A stretch of DNA of 64,000 nucleotides from Glebionis coronaria (taxonomy: Eukaryota; Streptophyta; Magnoliopsida; Asterales; Asteraceae). The stretch's first letter is position 1. Each line of letters begins with the position of its first letter. A model generated the notes under the pieces. The model was given only the letters and a program-made list of their open reading frames with translations. It had not been told where the DNA came from and made no database searches. Location of the stretch: positions 1,178,001 through 1,242,000 of the forward strand of contig JANFOE010000191.1 of NCBI GenBank assembly GCA_025667525.1. Reading direction: 5' to 3'. The position numbers were made by a program, and so were the translations under genes. Positions 23,690 to 32,827 of the stretch are shown piece by piece.

Positions 23690-25435
23690 TCAGACGATGG
23701 GTACGTCCTTGATTTGCTTCTTCTCGGGCTTGTCTTCTTCATCTGTTTGAGAAATATGGGCCAAGAAGATAGGACATCCTCTCAACAAATATTTCTGAGC
23801 TTTGGTACAAGAGATAACACTAAGTCTAGTGTCAGCGAGGTCGGTGTTACCGTCGCCTCGAACGATTAGAGTTTCGTTTCCCCATGGAATACGGACTAGC
23901 TTCTCGTCACAAACAATGACTGCGCGGTATCTTGCTAACCAGTCCATGCTAATAATAACATCGAATCTACCAAGGTTTACGGGGATAAGTTCAATGTTAA
24001 ACGGATGTTTGGAAAGATTTAAGGTACAACCTCTAATGATGGTGTCAGCATCTACAGTTTTACCGTCAGCTAATTCTATGGAGTAACGGTGATCTAAGCT
24101 TGTAGGAATAACTTTTAGTACTTGGCTAAATTCAGTAGATATAAAACTTCGGTCTGCTCCAGTATCAAACAAAACAAATGCATAAAGATTGTTCAATAGA
24201 AACGTACCAGTAACGACATTCGAATCGGGGTTGGCTTTTGCATTCCCGACCACGTACACTCTAGATGAAGCTCCTCCACTGTTCTTGTTCTGGTTGGTCC
24301 GCTTAGGGCAACTTGGCCTCACGTGTTCTGGTGCTCCACACTCATAGCACACAACTCCCTTCTTGGGTCCATTGTTGTTTCCTCCAGTAGTGTTGTGGTT
24401 CCCCTGCTGTCCATTCCCATTCCCACGGGCATTGTATCCGCCCCTGTTGTAGTTCCCTGTGTTTTGAGTGGGTCGGGCCTGAGTGACAGGATTAACTCGA
24501 CAGGTTTTAGCAAAATGACCTACTTGTCCACATCTGTAGCAGGTCTGGCATGGGCTATCAACAGTATCATGATAGTTGCACTTTGAGCACAAAGGTTTGG
24601 CGCCCACGTACGAGTTACCTCCTGTAGAGGTAGCACTGTAAACTTGCCCAGCATTCTGCTTCTTAGGATGCTGCTGGTGCTGACTGCGGAAATACTCGTC
24701 TGCCTTTCACTTGTTGTCAGTATGCCTCTCGGATATGGTACGGACTCTTTTGTTTATCAACTCAGTAGCGAACTCAATGGCATTCTCGACGGTAGTAGGT
24801 CGAGATGCGAGCACACTGTCGTGAATGGCATCTAGGAGTCCACCCACATACTTCTCAATCTTATCTTCCTCCTCCACAAACATTCTGGTGCACATTAGGG
24901 TCAACTCTTGGAACCTCTGGTTGTACGCAGTGATGTCATTGTTCCTGCATCTGAGATCCCATAATTCGATCTCCAGTTTCTTCATTTCTCCCCTTGGACA
25001 GTACTTCTCTGTCATTCTCTCCTTCAGCTCAGTCCAGTTGAGAGCATAGGCAGCATCGTGTCCAAGAGTAGCAACAACAGAGTTCCACCAAGTAAGAGCA
25101 TTCTCAAGTAGGGTGCAGGTGGAAAACTTCACTTTGTTCTCTTCTGCACAGTCGCTGATGCGAAAGACCGTTTCCAACCTCTCAAACCACTGCATCAGTT
25201 CCACCACTCCTTCTTTGCCCTTGTAGTAGGAAGGCTTACATTTCAAGAAGTCGGGGTAAGAGCAACCCCTGGTGGTCTGATTATTCCGGCGGTTGTTGGA
25301 ATTTTGACTATCGTCTACGTTTCTGCTGGCAGTCATCGCAGATGAGATGCCTTGATCAATCATTTCCCTTAGTTGGGCAGCAGTGACGTTTTGGGTAGTT
25401 TCGGCATTGTTGGGGTTCGTTCTAGTGATTACCAT
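23690..25435 (-). pseudogene. Gag and protease of B (one internal stop)
   Basis: Start ATG at 25435-25433 (MVITRTNPNN). A retrotransposon Gag capsid segment follows (YYKGKEGVVELMQWFERLE, LTWWNS, Tyr-Asn-Gln-Arg-Phe). The frame is cut by TGA at 24709-24707 and continues into a basic linker and two zinc knuckles: CYRCGQVGHFAKTC (about 24550) and CYECGAPEHVRPSC (about 24345). An aspartic protease follows, with the catalytic motif LFDTGADRSFI (about 24165) and the later hydrophobic strand DVIISMDWL. Order and length fit Tekay Gag-PR, normally continuous with RT. The stop at 24709 is explained by one C-to-T change in an Arg codon. Intact protein is unlikely. Confidence 0.9.
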
Positions 25436-25853
25436 TTTTCTATAATTATACACAAAAATGAAATCATTAGTTCAAGGTGTTAGCACTGTTTTATATAATT
25501 ACACGAAAAGAAATTCATGCATAGACTTTGCAACAAATTGGATAACCTGTTTAAAGTTCATAATATAATACAGTACAGGATATAACAAAACTAATGAGTA
25601 CATGCCATAAATCTAGAATAGGAATACAGTACAAAATGCACAACCTGATCCAAGACAGAGCACAGTCCGCCTGTTTGGGATGGTGGTACATGAAATCTAA
25701 AGTACATCATCTACGAATCCCTAATCTAAATAGTACAATACAAAGATACAAGTGACAAAAGAAAAGTACAAATACAAGAGATCCTATATCATGATAGCCG
25801 GGATGCAACCCTAATAGCTTATCATGATGTACAAAAGATCTAGTACATCTAAT
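25436..25853 (-). other. Spacer between the upstream ORF and gag of B
   Basis: AT-rich, no frame longer than a few codons. It separates two sense-strand coding regions on the same presumed transcript. Confidence 0.6.
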
Positions 25854-26686
25854 CTACTGGTGCCTAACTGACTCCTCGGATACGGCTGGTGCCACGGGCG
25901 GTGATGAGACAGCTGGTGCCTGCATGGCAACCTGCATCACGGTCATGGCAGTCCTAGTCTTCTTGAGCTGTCGGAGTGCCTCGAGGAAATGGTCTCTGAG
26001 AGTCTGCTGCACTCCCCGGAGATGAGCGGTCTCTGACGTCAACCCCTGATGACGGACCTCCTGGAGGTCGAAGAATATAGCAAGAGTCTCCTCCATGGTC
26101 AAGAGGACAGTATGAATGTCCGTCTGCTGGCTCTAGAGCAGGTAGATCTGCTCACGGAGGAACTCATTCTCATCCAGCAACCACTGGAGAGAATGATAAG
26201 TAGTCGACCACGCCCCTCGTGCAGCGTGCGCCTCGCACTCACAGTCCATGATAGAAGGTCCTGGCGCTGCTATAGAACAGCACGCTTAGTCTTTCCGGGC
26301 GATAGCAGAGCAAGAATGTCTGCTACATCCCGGGCCTGGCGTGCGGCCAGTGCCGTGATCTGGGCCTGAACAGGGTCAGCATGTCTGGCCCGGGAACCCT
26401 CACCGATCTCAAAGGTGGAATCAAGAGGTGCCTCGTACCTCCTCTTACGAGGTGGCAGAGACTCGGGTGCATGCTCCCGTAGTGAAGTCACAAGTGGTAC
26501 AGGTGGTATAGTAGCAGGAGGTTGGACCTCTTCCCCAGCGGGGGAAATAGGTGGAGTAGAGATAAGTGCCTTGATAGATGCGGCATCGACAGAGGCGTGA
26601 CTATCGCCGGAGTCACTAGCAGATAACCATCCACATAAGACGGTCGTCGGAGATACGGCAGCAGGTGTATCGGTAGGTGATGTCAT
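25854..26686 (-). pseudogene. Extra ORF upstream of gag in B, frameshifted
   Basis: It starts at ATG 26686-26684 (MTSPTDTPAAVSP). The first part (to about 26275) is Pro/Ser-rich with a basic PPRKRRYE motif, then STFEIGEGSRAR, then an Ala/Gln/Asp-rich helix (QAQITALAARQARDVADILAL). A one-base shift near 26275 moves the frame. The continuation has a helical, Leu-rich coiled-coil character, one TAG near 26137, and ends at the stop at 25854. PPRKR-EIGES segments upstream of Gag also occur in Tekay-like polyproteins annotated in Asteraceae, sometimes fused to Gag. The function is unknown; a nucleic-acid-binding or assembly role would be a guess. Confidence 0.6.
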
Positions 26687-27014
26687 GATAAATCTGAAAG
26701 TAATAGAGTTTTAATTGATATAAATATAAACTTACTCAAGTTAAAAATTTTGGGAAATATAATTTAAAATTATATAATAGTGTCGTTTAACACTCGCCAT
26801 GCTAAAGGTTACATTAATACTTATAAGATTAATCAACCGGATGTTAATAATCAATGCACAGGCAATCACACAACCGATGTATGCTCTACAGTCTATATGA
26901 TTAACTATTCTAGTCTCGAAAATCCCAAAAGATTTTTAAAGCAGTTATAGTCCAGATTATATAAAAAATTTATTTTTATATTTATTTTAATTTTGTTCTG
27001 ATTCTCTATAACCA
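26687..27014 (-). other. Leader of B before the upstream ORF
   Basis: About 330 bp of AT-rich non-coding sequence between the PBS and the upstream ORF. It starts, in sense direction, with the usual GGTTATAGAGAATC after the PBS. Confidence 0.7.
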
Positions 27015-27027
27015 GGCTCTGATACCA
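27015..27027 (-). other. Primer binding site of B (initiator tRNA-Met)
   Basis: The minus strand reads TGGTATCAGAGCC, three bases after the LTR end (TGTCACA-gaa). It is identical in type to the LARD PBS and fixes the orientation of B. Confidence 0.93.
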
Positions 27028-27030
27028 TTC

Positions 27031-27133
27031 TGTGACACCCCCAAATTGAGTCAAACGCAGCAGAAATAATATTTGGGTGTCACGTAGGTGGATCAACAGC
27101 AGACAGAATGTAGAGCAACAGATAAAAGATTAT
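27031..27133 (-). repeat. 5' LTR of B, PBS-proximal fragment
   Basis: It matches 17014-17120 of the other LTR up to gataaaagattat, where element C is inserted. It has the terminal hairpin (TGTGACACCC at 27031 with GGGTGTCAC near 27076). ATTAT (27129-27133) is the target duplication of C. The rest of this LTR is at 53372-57886. Confidence 0.93.
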
Positions 27134-27637
27134 TGATAGGTGTGTAAACACCCATCTTTTCTACCACTTAATTACAATAATAACCGGACCAAAACGTGTA
27201 TTTTATGTCTTTTATGTCGGAATTATGCGTGGTTTGTGTTTTTGTTGTGATTTAGGACGAAAAGGTAAAAAGTGGAGAAAACACGGGAATTCACGGGCAT
27301 TTACGGACTTTTAGTGAAGAAAAAGATGAAAGACGAAGTCAAGAAGTCAAGAGTGCAAAAAGAACGGAAGTCCAAGACCAATTCTGAAGATTTATCGAAG
27401 AAAAAGTCAAAAGACGGAAGTTTATCAAAAGCCGAAGAATTCAAGTCTATTTTATTGAAGAATTTAAAGACGAGTTCAAAGAAATCCCAAGCCAAAAATT
27501 CCTTAAAGTCCAAGTTTAAAGAAGATTAGAAGAATAAAGGACTAATGATGCAATTAATGAATATTAAAAGAAGGAGGGACTTAATCTCGCAATTAAGAAG
27601 AAATGAAGGAGGGGAGGAAGCTTCCTTAATCCTCCCC

Positions 27638-27646
27638 TATAAATAG
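27638..27646 (+). promoter_or_regulatory. TATA box of C
   Basis: TATAAATAG follows the inverted repeat GGGGAGG (about 27612) / CCTCCCC (27631-27637), with AGGAAGCTTCCT between the arms. The copy in the 3' LTR is at 35000-35008. Transcription would start about 25-35 bp downstream. Confidence 0.8.
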
Positions 27647-28116
27647 TCATTAGTTGTTAATCATTTTCCTTGTTGGCTAAGTGTGACAATTAGTCTTCCA
27701 CTTTTAATTACCTTGTCATTTAAATACTTCTCAATTTAATTACCTTGTCTTGCACCTTAAATTCATTTAATTTCAAGTAAGTTTCCATTTAATTCTTGTC
27801 AATCTTTACTTTATCTTGTTAATCTCTCATCTACCTTTCTAAATCTTTGATTTTTTATGTTTATGTTTGTGTTCATGTTCATGCTTTTATTTTGATCAAG
27901 TGGGTTTTTGATTATTGTGGTTAAATTTGTTTGTTTTGTTGATTTAAATTGTTAGTTTATGATTATTGATGTTTCGTTATTAGTTTAATTAAATCTTTGT
28001 GTTGATTTTGGTTAAATTTGTGTTAGATCGTCTTTACTTTGATTCCCTTGTTCTTCGGGGGTGTTTGTTCTGCTACTGATCTTTCCAGGTGAAGTTTCGA
28101 GCCAAGGCAATGAAGG

Positions 28117-28578
28117 TTGTTCATTCGGAACTTTCCAAGTTCCGAACCAGTGGGTTTCATCCGGAACATTCAAAGTTCCGGATCAAGAGTGTTCATTCGG
28201 AACTCAAAAGTTCCGAGTCAAGACTTGCTCATTCGGAAGTCTCAAACTTCCGGATCAAGGGAAAGTTCCGACTCAACTAGGCTTCATCCGGAAGAGTTTC
28301 GGATCAGCAAAACTTCTGAACCAAGCTAGCTTCATCCAGAAGTCCAAAAGTTCCGGATCAATAGACTTCATTCGGAACTCAAAAAGTTCCGGATCAAGAA
28401 GGTTTATTCGGAACTCAAAAGTTCCGAATTAAGAAGGCTTCATTCGGAACTTTCCAAGTTCCGAACCAAGGGGCTTCATTCGGAAGTCTTCCGAGTCAAG
28501 GAGTTCAGGATCAAGATAGGTTCATTCGGAACTCAAAAAGTTCCGGATCAACTCAGAACTTCCGAATCAAGGTTTCTT
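28117..28578 (+). repeat. Array of about 11-12 short hairpins in the LTR of C
   Basis: Units of about 30-50 bp, most of them an inverted repeat of the form CGGAACT-(4-8 nt)-AGTTCCG followed by gatcaag/gaaccaag and a g-cttcat spacer. Some units have swapped pairs (CGGAAGT with ACTTCCG), which keeps the stem. The second LTR copy lies at about 52497-52946 and is interrupted just upstream by D. The array is downstream of the TATA box, so it would be in RNA. Confidence 0.88.
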
Positions 28579-28991
28579 TCAGTTTTATTTTAGTATCTGT
28601 TCTTTAACTTTTTGTCCTTTATTTTCAAGCTTTATTTTTCCCGCCCTTTTATTTAGTTGCACTTTAAGATTATTTGCCCTAGCTTTATTTTAGCCTTGCT
28701 TTAGTTTAAGCTTTAGTTGCATTTTAAGATTGCCTTAGTTAGCTTTAAGTTTGCATTATTTACTTTAGCGCCCTTTAATTTCAGTCACGTCTTAAATACT
28801 CGCACCATTATTTTAATTAGACTTAGATTTACTTTAAGAGCACCTTTACTTCAATTGCTTTGCACTTTTATTTAAAAAACAACCAAATTATTCTTTTTCA
28901 CCAAAAACAACTGAGTCACATAGAGAACCTAGATCAATTCGTTAAGATACCGAGAACAACAATTGAACCTAGCAAAATACCTACATTAAAA

Positions 28992-29006
28992 TGGCACCGC
29001 TGCCGG
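28992..29006 (+). other. Primer binding site of C (tRNA-Asp type)
   Basis: TGGCACCGCTGCCGG follows three A residues after the LTR end. It differs from D's TGGCGCCGCTGCCGGGGA at one internal position and in its last bases. E has TGACGCCGCTGCCGG at the same place. Confidence 0.85.
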
Positions 29007-29238
29007 CTCTTTTCGTAAAGATTAACGGTTTTCTGTGAGAGACGCGTTGCTTTTTGGGATCCGTTCACTTGTGAGCGTTATTTTTCTTGCATAAAAAATT
29101 CAAAAACTCATAAAAATTAAAAAATTGATAAAAATACATAAAAATTAAAATTTTCAAAAATCCAAAAAGATTTTATCTTTATTGTGTATATATATTGTTT
29201 TTGTGTTTGGTTTCTTTTTCTTTTGTCTTTGTAGGTGC
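29007..29238 (+). other. Leader of C with conserved block and stem-loop
   Basis: The first 26 bases (29007-29032) are identical to 61749-61774 in E. A stem CGTTCA-cttg-TGAGCG (29062-29077) sits in the same place as CGTTCT-tttg-GGAACG in E. The rest is AT-rich and ends in a pyrimidine tract plus TTTGTAG shortly before the gag ATG, which could be a splice acceptor. Confidence 0.65.
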
Positions 29239-31043
29239 ATGCGTACTAGATCTTCTAATTATCAAGAGCCCGAGCCTCAAGAAGATTTAGCTATGTCTGG
29301 TGTTAACAACAATAATCCACCGCACCCTAATAATAACAACAATGTTCTTCCACAGCCCGATCTTCGGACCATGGAGGAGCTTTGTCAACCAACCATGTTT
29401 GGACGAGGAGGACCGATTGCGCCGATGCAAATCAACGCTCCTGAGTTTTCGTTTAAGCACCACATGATTCAGCAAGTACAAACAAACCCATTCCGTGGAT
29501 TGCCTGATGATGCCGCCAACAAACACCTCGACAAGTTCATTACAATCACCGAAAGCATGAAGTTGGCCGGTGCCACAATGGATGAACTTCGCCTACAACT
29601 CTTTCCACACACTTTATTGCATCATGCCGAGAAATGGTTTGATCGTCTCCCGAAGAATTCTATTCACACTTGGGATGACATGACTCAACGCTTTTTGTCG
29701 CGCTACTTTCCACCATCCATGGTCACAAGCCTTCGCAATCAAATCAGCGGTTTCATGCAAGATCCCGATGAATCTCTTTTTGATGCTTGGGAGAGATATA
29801 ATGTCTTGATCGATAGATGTCCAAACCACAACATGCTCCCTGTGACCTTAATCGATACTTTCTACAACGGTTTGACTTTTCGAGATCGTGATACGATCAA
29901 TGCAGCCGCCGGTGGCACATTCATGAAAAGGAGACCCGAGGAGTGTAGAGAGCTAATTGAGAACATGACTACTTACCACAAAAACTGGGATTCCTCTGCT
30001 TCTTCTAGGAACAACCCGAGAGTTAATGTTTCTTCTACCTCAGCAAACCCTGATATGACCGAACTCACCCGTATGATGATCGAAATGAGCAAAAGTATTA
30101 CGCTTCTCGCTTCAAACCAACAACAACAACAAGTTAAAGCGGTTGCTAATCCTTGTGAAACATGTGGCGGTCAACACTCATACACCGATTGTCCTTCTAC
30201 ACAAGGAAATCCGGAAAATGTGTATGCAGCTTATGGTAATTATTCACCGGAAAATTACCAAGCTCGACAACAAGGAGATAGAAATCTGCTGAGTTACCTA
30301 TCCAACAACTACCTTTCACCCGGTTTTTCTCCTCAAAACCAAAACCCCGCCAACAACTACAATAGAAGCAACCAAATCCCACCAAGAGCTTCTAATCCTT
30401 ATAACCCACCCGCCCAACAACACCCACCCATAAACACCGATGTTGAAGCCACAATGAGAACCCAGGGTGAGCAAATCAAGAATCTGCAAAGCCAAATTAT
30501 CAATCTTAGAGGAGATATCACGAAGCAAGGAAATGAGATTAGAACCGAGGTTCGCGATAATATTCAATCCTCCTTCAGCACTCAAACGACTGAATTAAAG
30601 AATCTGTTGGCTAGTTTCTTGCCCACAGCTCAACCTTCTACTTCAAGTTCTCTACCTTCAAACACCGTCACCAATCCGCGAGCCAATGTAAGTGCTATTA
30701 CTACTCATAGTGGAGTCACCATCGTAGGACCACCAATTCCACCACCATCATCTACACCTCCTCCACCACCATGTATCCCTACTCCTCCTACACCTAGTAT
30801 TAGTGCACCATTACCGTCTCCGCCTCGCCATGACGATGTCTCTAGGAATGACACTTCAACATCCCAACCTTTACCTACTACACCTTCACCTTCCACCTAT
30901 AAACCCAACATCCCATATCCTTCTCGCTTAGGCAAGACCAACGAGCTAACCAAGAATGACTGTCAAGTATCGAAATATGTGAATATGCTATCTCAAATGA
31001 CCATCAACATTAGCCTTGTTGAAGCACTTGTCCACATGCCGAA
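29239..31043 (+). pseudogene. Gag of element C
   Basis: I chose ATG 29239 (MRTRSSNYQEP); the open frame upstream of it has no ATG start and reads through T-rich sequence. Residues about 60-260 form an Athila-type Gag capsid: PDLRTMEELCQPTM, a FRGLPDDAANKHL segment, AEKWFDRLPKNSIHTWDDM and FYNGLTFRDRDTINAAAGGTF. A zinc knuckle CETCGGQHSYTDC (CX2CX3HX4C) follows at about residue 305, then an Asn/Gln/Pro-rich region and a Pro-rich linker. Compared with E, two bases are missing near 31043 (after HMP), which shifts the frame. The reading then continues into the protease in the second frame. Gag itself is undamaged up to that point. Confidence 0.88.
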
Positions 31044-32424
31044 TTGTCAAAGCATTCAAGGAATTGCTTAGCAAGAAGGAGATGCTGATTGAACACGCCA
31101 ACACACGCTTAAATGAAAACTGCTCTGCAGTTATTCTTAAAGAACTTCCGGAAAAGCTTGGAGATCCCGGTCGTTTTGTGTTGCCTTGCGTGTTCAACAA
31201 AACTGAAGAATTTACTGCCCTTGCTGATCTCGGGGCTAGTATTAATTTGATGCCACTGAGTGTTTGGAAAACACTATCATTACCCGACCTCACTCCAACA
31301 AAGATGACTCTTGAACTTGCAATCCGTACTCTCGCTTACCCCGTTGGTATAGCCGAAGACGTGTTCATCAAAGTTGGCACATTTACTTTCCCGGTCGATT
31401 TTGTCGTAGTTGATTATGAAATGGACCCTCGTATTCCTTTAATACTTGGTCGGCCATTCTTGAGAACCGGACGAGCTTTAGTGGATGTGGCCGAAGGCGA
31501 GTTAATCTTAAGAGTCGGGGATGATTCACAAATTTTCAAAATGGGTAAGCTTACAGGCAAATACTATGGACAAGAATCAGTGAATATGATTAATGTGCTC
31601 GATGACTTTACCGTCTATGACAATCCTCTATTCTATTCTTCCATCGATAATCCACTCTTTGACGATGATGTGGATGATTCTCGGTCCACTTTGGAACCTT
31701 CTCCCATTTATGATTCTCCACCGGTCTTTGATGCTTATGATGATGATGATTCTAGCTCAGATTCGGATGATTTTGATGATTGTACTTCTGAGTATCCCGA
31801 GATGCCCACTTTCGATGATTTTGATGAGGCCGATACTCTTTCGAGCGATTCTTCACATGATGAAGATCCTCCGCCATCACTCGATCCTACTTTGGACGAT
31901 TACTCATTTGAGGAAGAATTCTCTACGTTTCTTAACACTTACTTCCCTCATGAGAGTGATGCTCCTCCTTATGACTTTGAAGATTATCGTCTTGATCCTA
32001 CTTTGGATTTGAAGCACATTCTTTCTAAGGAGAAGAAACCGGTCGACACCAATATCCGTTGCACATATGATTTGACACCTCTTTGTCCCCTTCTGAGGAC
32101 GAGGTTGTGCTTCTTTGCGGATCTTCTTCACACTCTGCTGAGCCTGAGTGCTTTTTTCCCTTAAAGGAAAAGGTGTTCGACCCCGGTATTGACATTCTAC
32201 AGCCATCTCAGTATCCACCTGATGAAATAAAAGGAAAAATCTTTGGAACTTATGGAAATCTGCTTGCACCACTTCAACCTTGCTTCCACCGTGCTCCATC
32301 ACTGCTTAAGGGAACCTTGCCTACTCTTCTTTGGCTTGCCTTGTTCGCCTTAAGCTTCTGCTATTTGATAGACGAAAACTATGTCTTTGATCCTGGTGGA
32401 TATGTTTCACGCTTCTTCCGTTGA
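31044..32424 (+). pseudogene. Protease, acidic region and membrane tail of C (frameshifted, no RT/IN)
   Basis: Continuation of the Gag frame after the shift. It begins with KAFKELLSKKEMLIEHANT, then an aspartic protease with the catalytic [12 protein letters not shown] (about 31225) and the second strand IPLILGRPFL. About 170 residues rich in Asp, Glu, Ser and Pro follow (31590-32010). Near 32085 another one-base shift leads into SEDEVVLLCGSS. The last frame carries LQPSQYPPDEIKGKIFGTYG and a hydrophobic helix (about 17 residues, TLLWLALFALSFCYLI) before the stop at 32422-32424. Neither RT, RNase H nor integrase follows. The membrane segment recalls the env-like ORFs of some Athila elements, but I do not recognise the family. 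Protease processing of this protein in trans is possible but unproven. Confidence 0.75.
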
Positions 32425-32482
32425 TGATCAAGGTCGAGTCAGGCTCACGACTCGGTTAACAAAAACCAAGCGCTTCTTGGGA
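32425..32482 (+). other. Stop-codon-proximal double stem-loop of C
   Basis: Ten bases after the stop, CGAGTC (32435-32440) pairs with GACTCG (32449-32454) across an 8-base loop. Eleven bases later CCAAG (32466-32470) pairs with CTTGG (32476-32480), followed by the widespread Athila-type motif GGGAGGCAACCC. D has the same arrangement after its own stop codon (41633-41590, minus). Confidence 0.75.
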
Positions 32483-32756
32483 GGCAACCCATGCATCTAT
32501 CTTTTCGCTTTCTTTATCATAAGTGTAGGTGAGACCCGTTGGTTGCTATTTCCTCTCCTCCTCTCTTAATCAGGGATTCGAGCTTCAATGATCCACTCTT
32601 GATGATTCTTGACGACCCGTGATTCCGTGTTCTACTTCTTCCCGGTTCTATCCTAAACTCTTTTCGATTCACTATTTTATATTTTCTCAATATTAAAATA
32701 GGAATCTCTTTAGTTGTCTCTTCCTTAGCGAGATTTAAACAAAGTACACAATGTCC

Positions 32757-32827
32757 TAAGTGTAGGGGAGTTTACTCCCACATGCTTAAACATTGAGGAC
32801 AATGTTTATCTTAAGTGTAGGGGGGAC
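32757..32827 (+). other. Internal polypurine / stem-loop cassette of C
   Basis: Order: AAGTGTAGGGGAG; hairpin GGGAG-ttta-CTCCC (32766-32779); hairpin TAAACATTG-agga-CAATGTTTA (32787-32808); then AAGTGTAGGGGGG (32813-32825). AAGTGTAGGGGA is also the tract that ends at the 3' LTR (34481). D has the equivalent set at 41265-41204 (minus). Confidence 0.75.

Larger units (their letters stand above)
27134..28988 (+). repeat. 5' LTR of C
   Basis: 1,855 bp. Its first bases fold as GATAGGTGT-gtaa-ACACCCATC (27135-27156, one mismatch). A classical TATA box (27638-27646) follows an inverted repeat GGGGAGG...CCTCCCC. The 1.3 kb after the TATA would be transcribed leader and includes the hairpin array at 28117-28578. 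Open frames at 28061-28432 and overlapping ones are translations of that array. Confidence 0.92.

Noticed and set aside
28061..28432. Serine/glycine/phenylalanine-rich open frames over the hairpin array
   Set aside because: They are translations of the tandem repeat in three frames, with alternative start codons, and differ between the two LTR copies.
28061..28578. Repeated palindromes with spacers resembling a CRISPR array
   Set aside because: The units vary in length and sequence, have no constant repeat, lie inside an LTR with a second copy in the partner LTR, and the genome is a plant's.
32083..32424. Separate small gene with a membrane helix at the end of C
   Set aside because: It has no ATG near its start and continues the upstream frame after a one-base shift, so it is treated as the tail of C's polyprotein.
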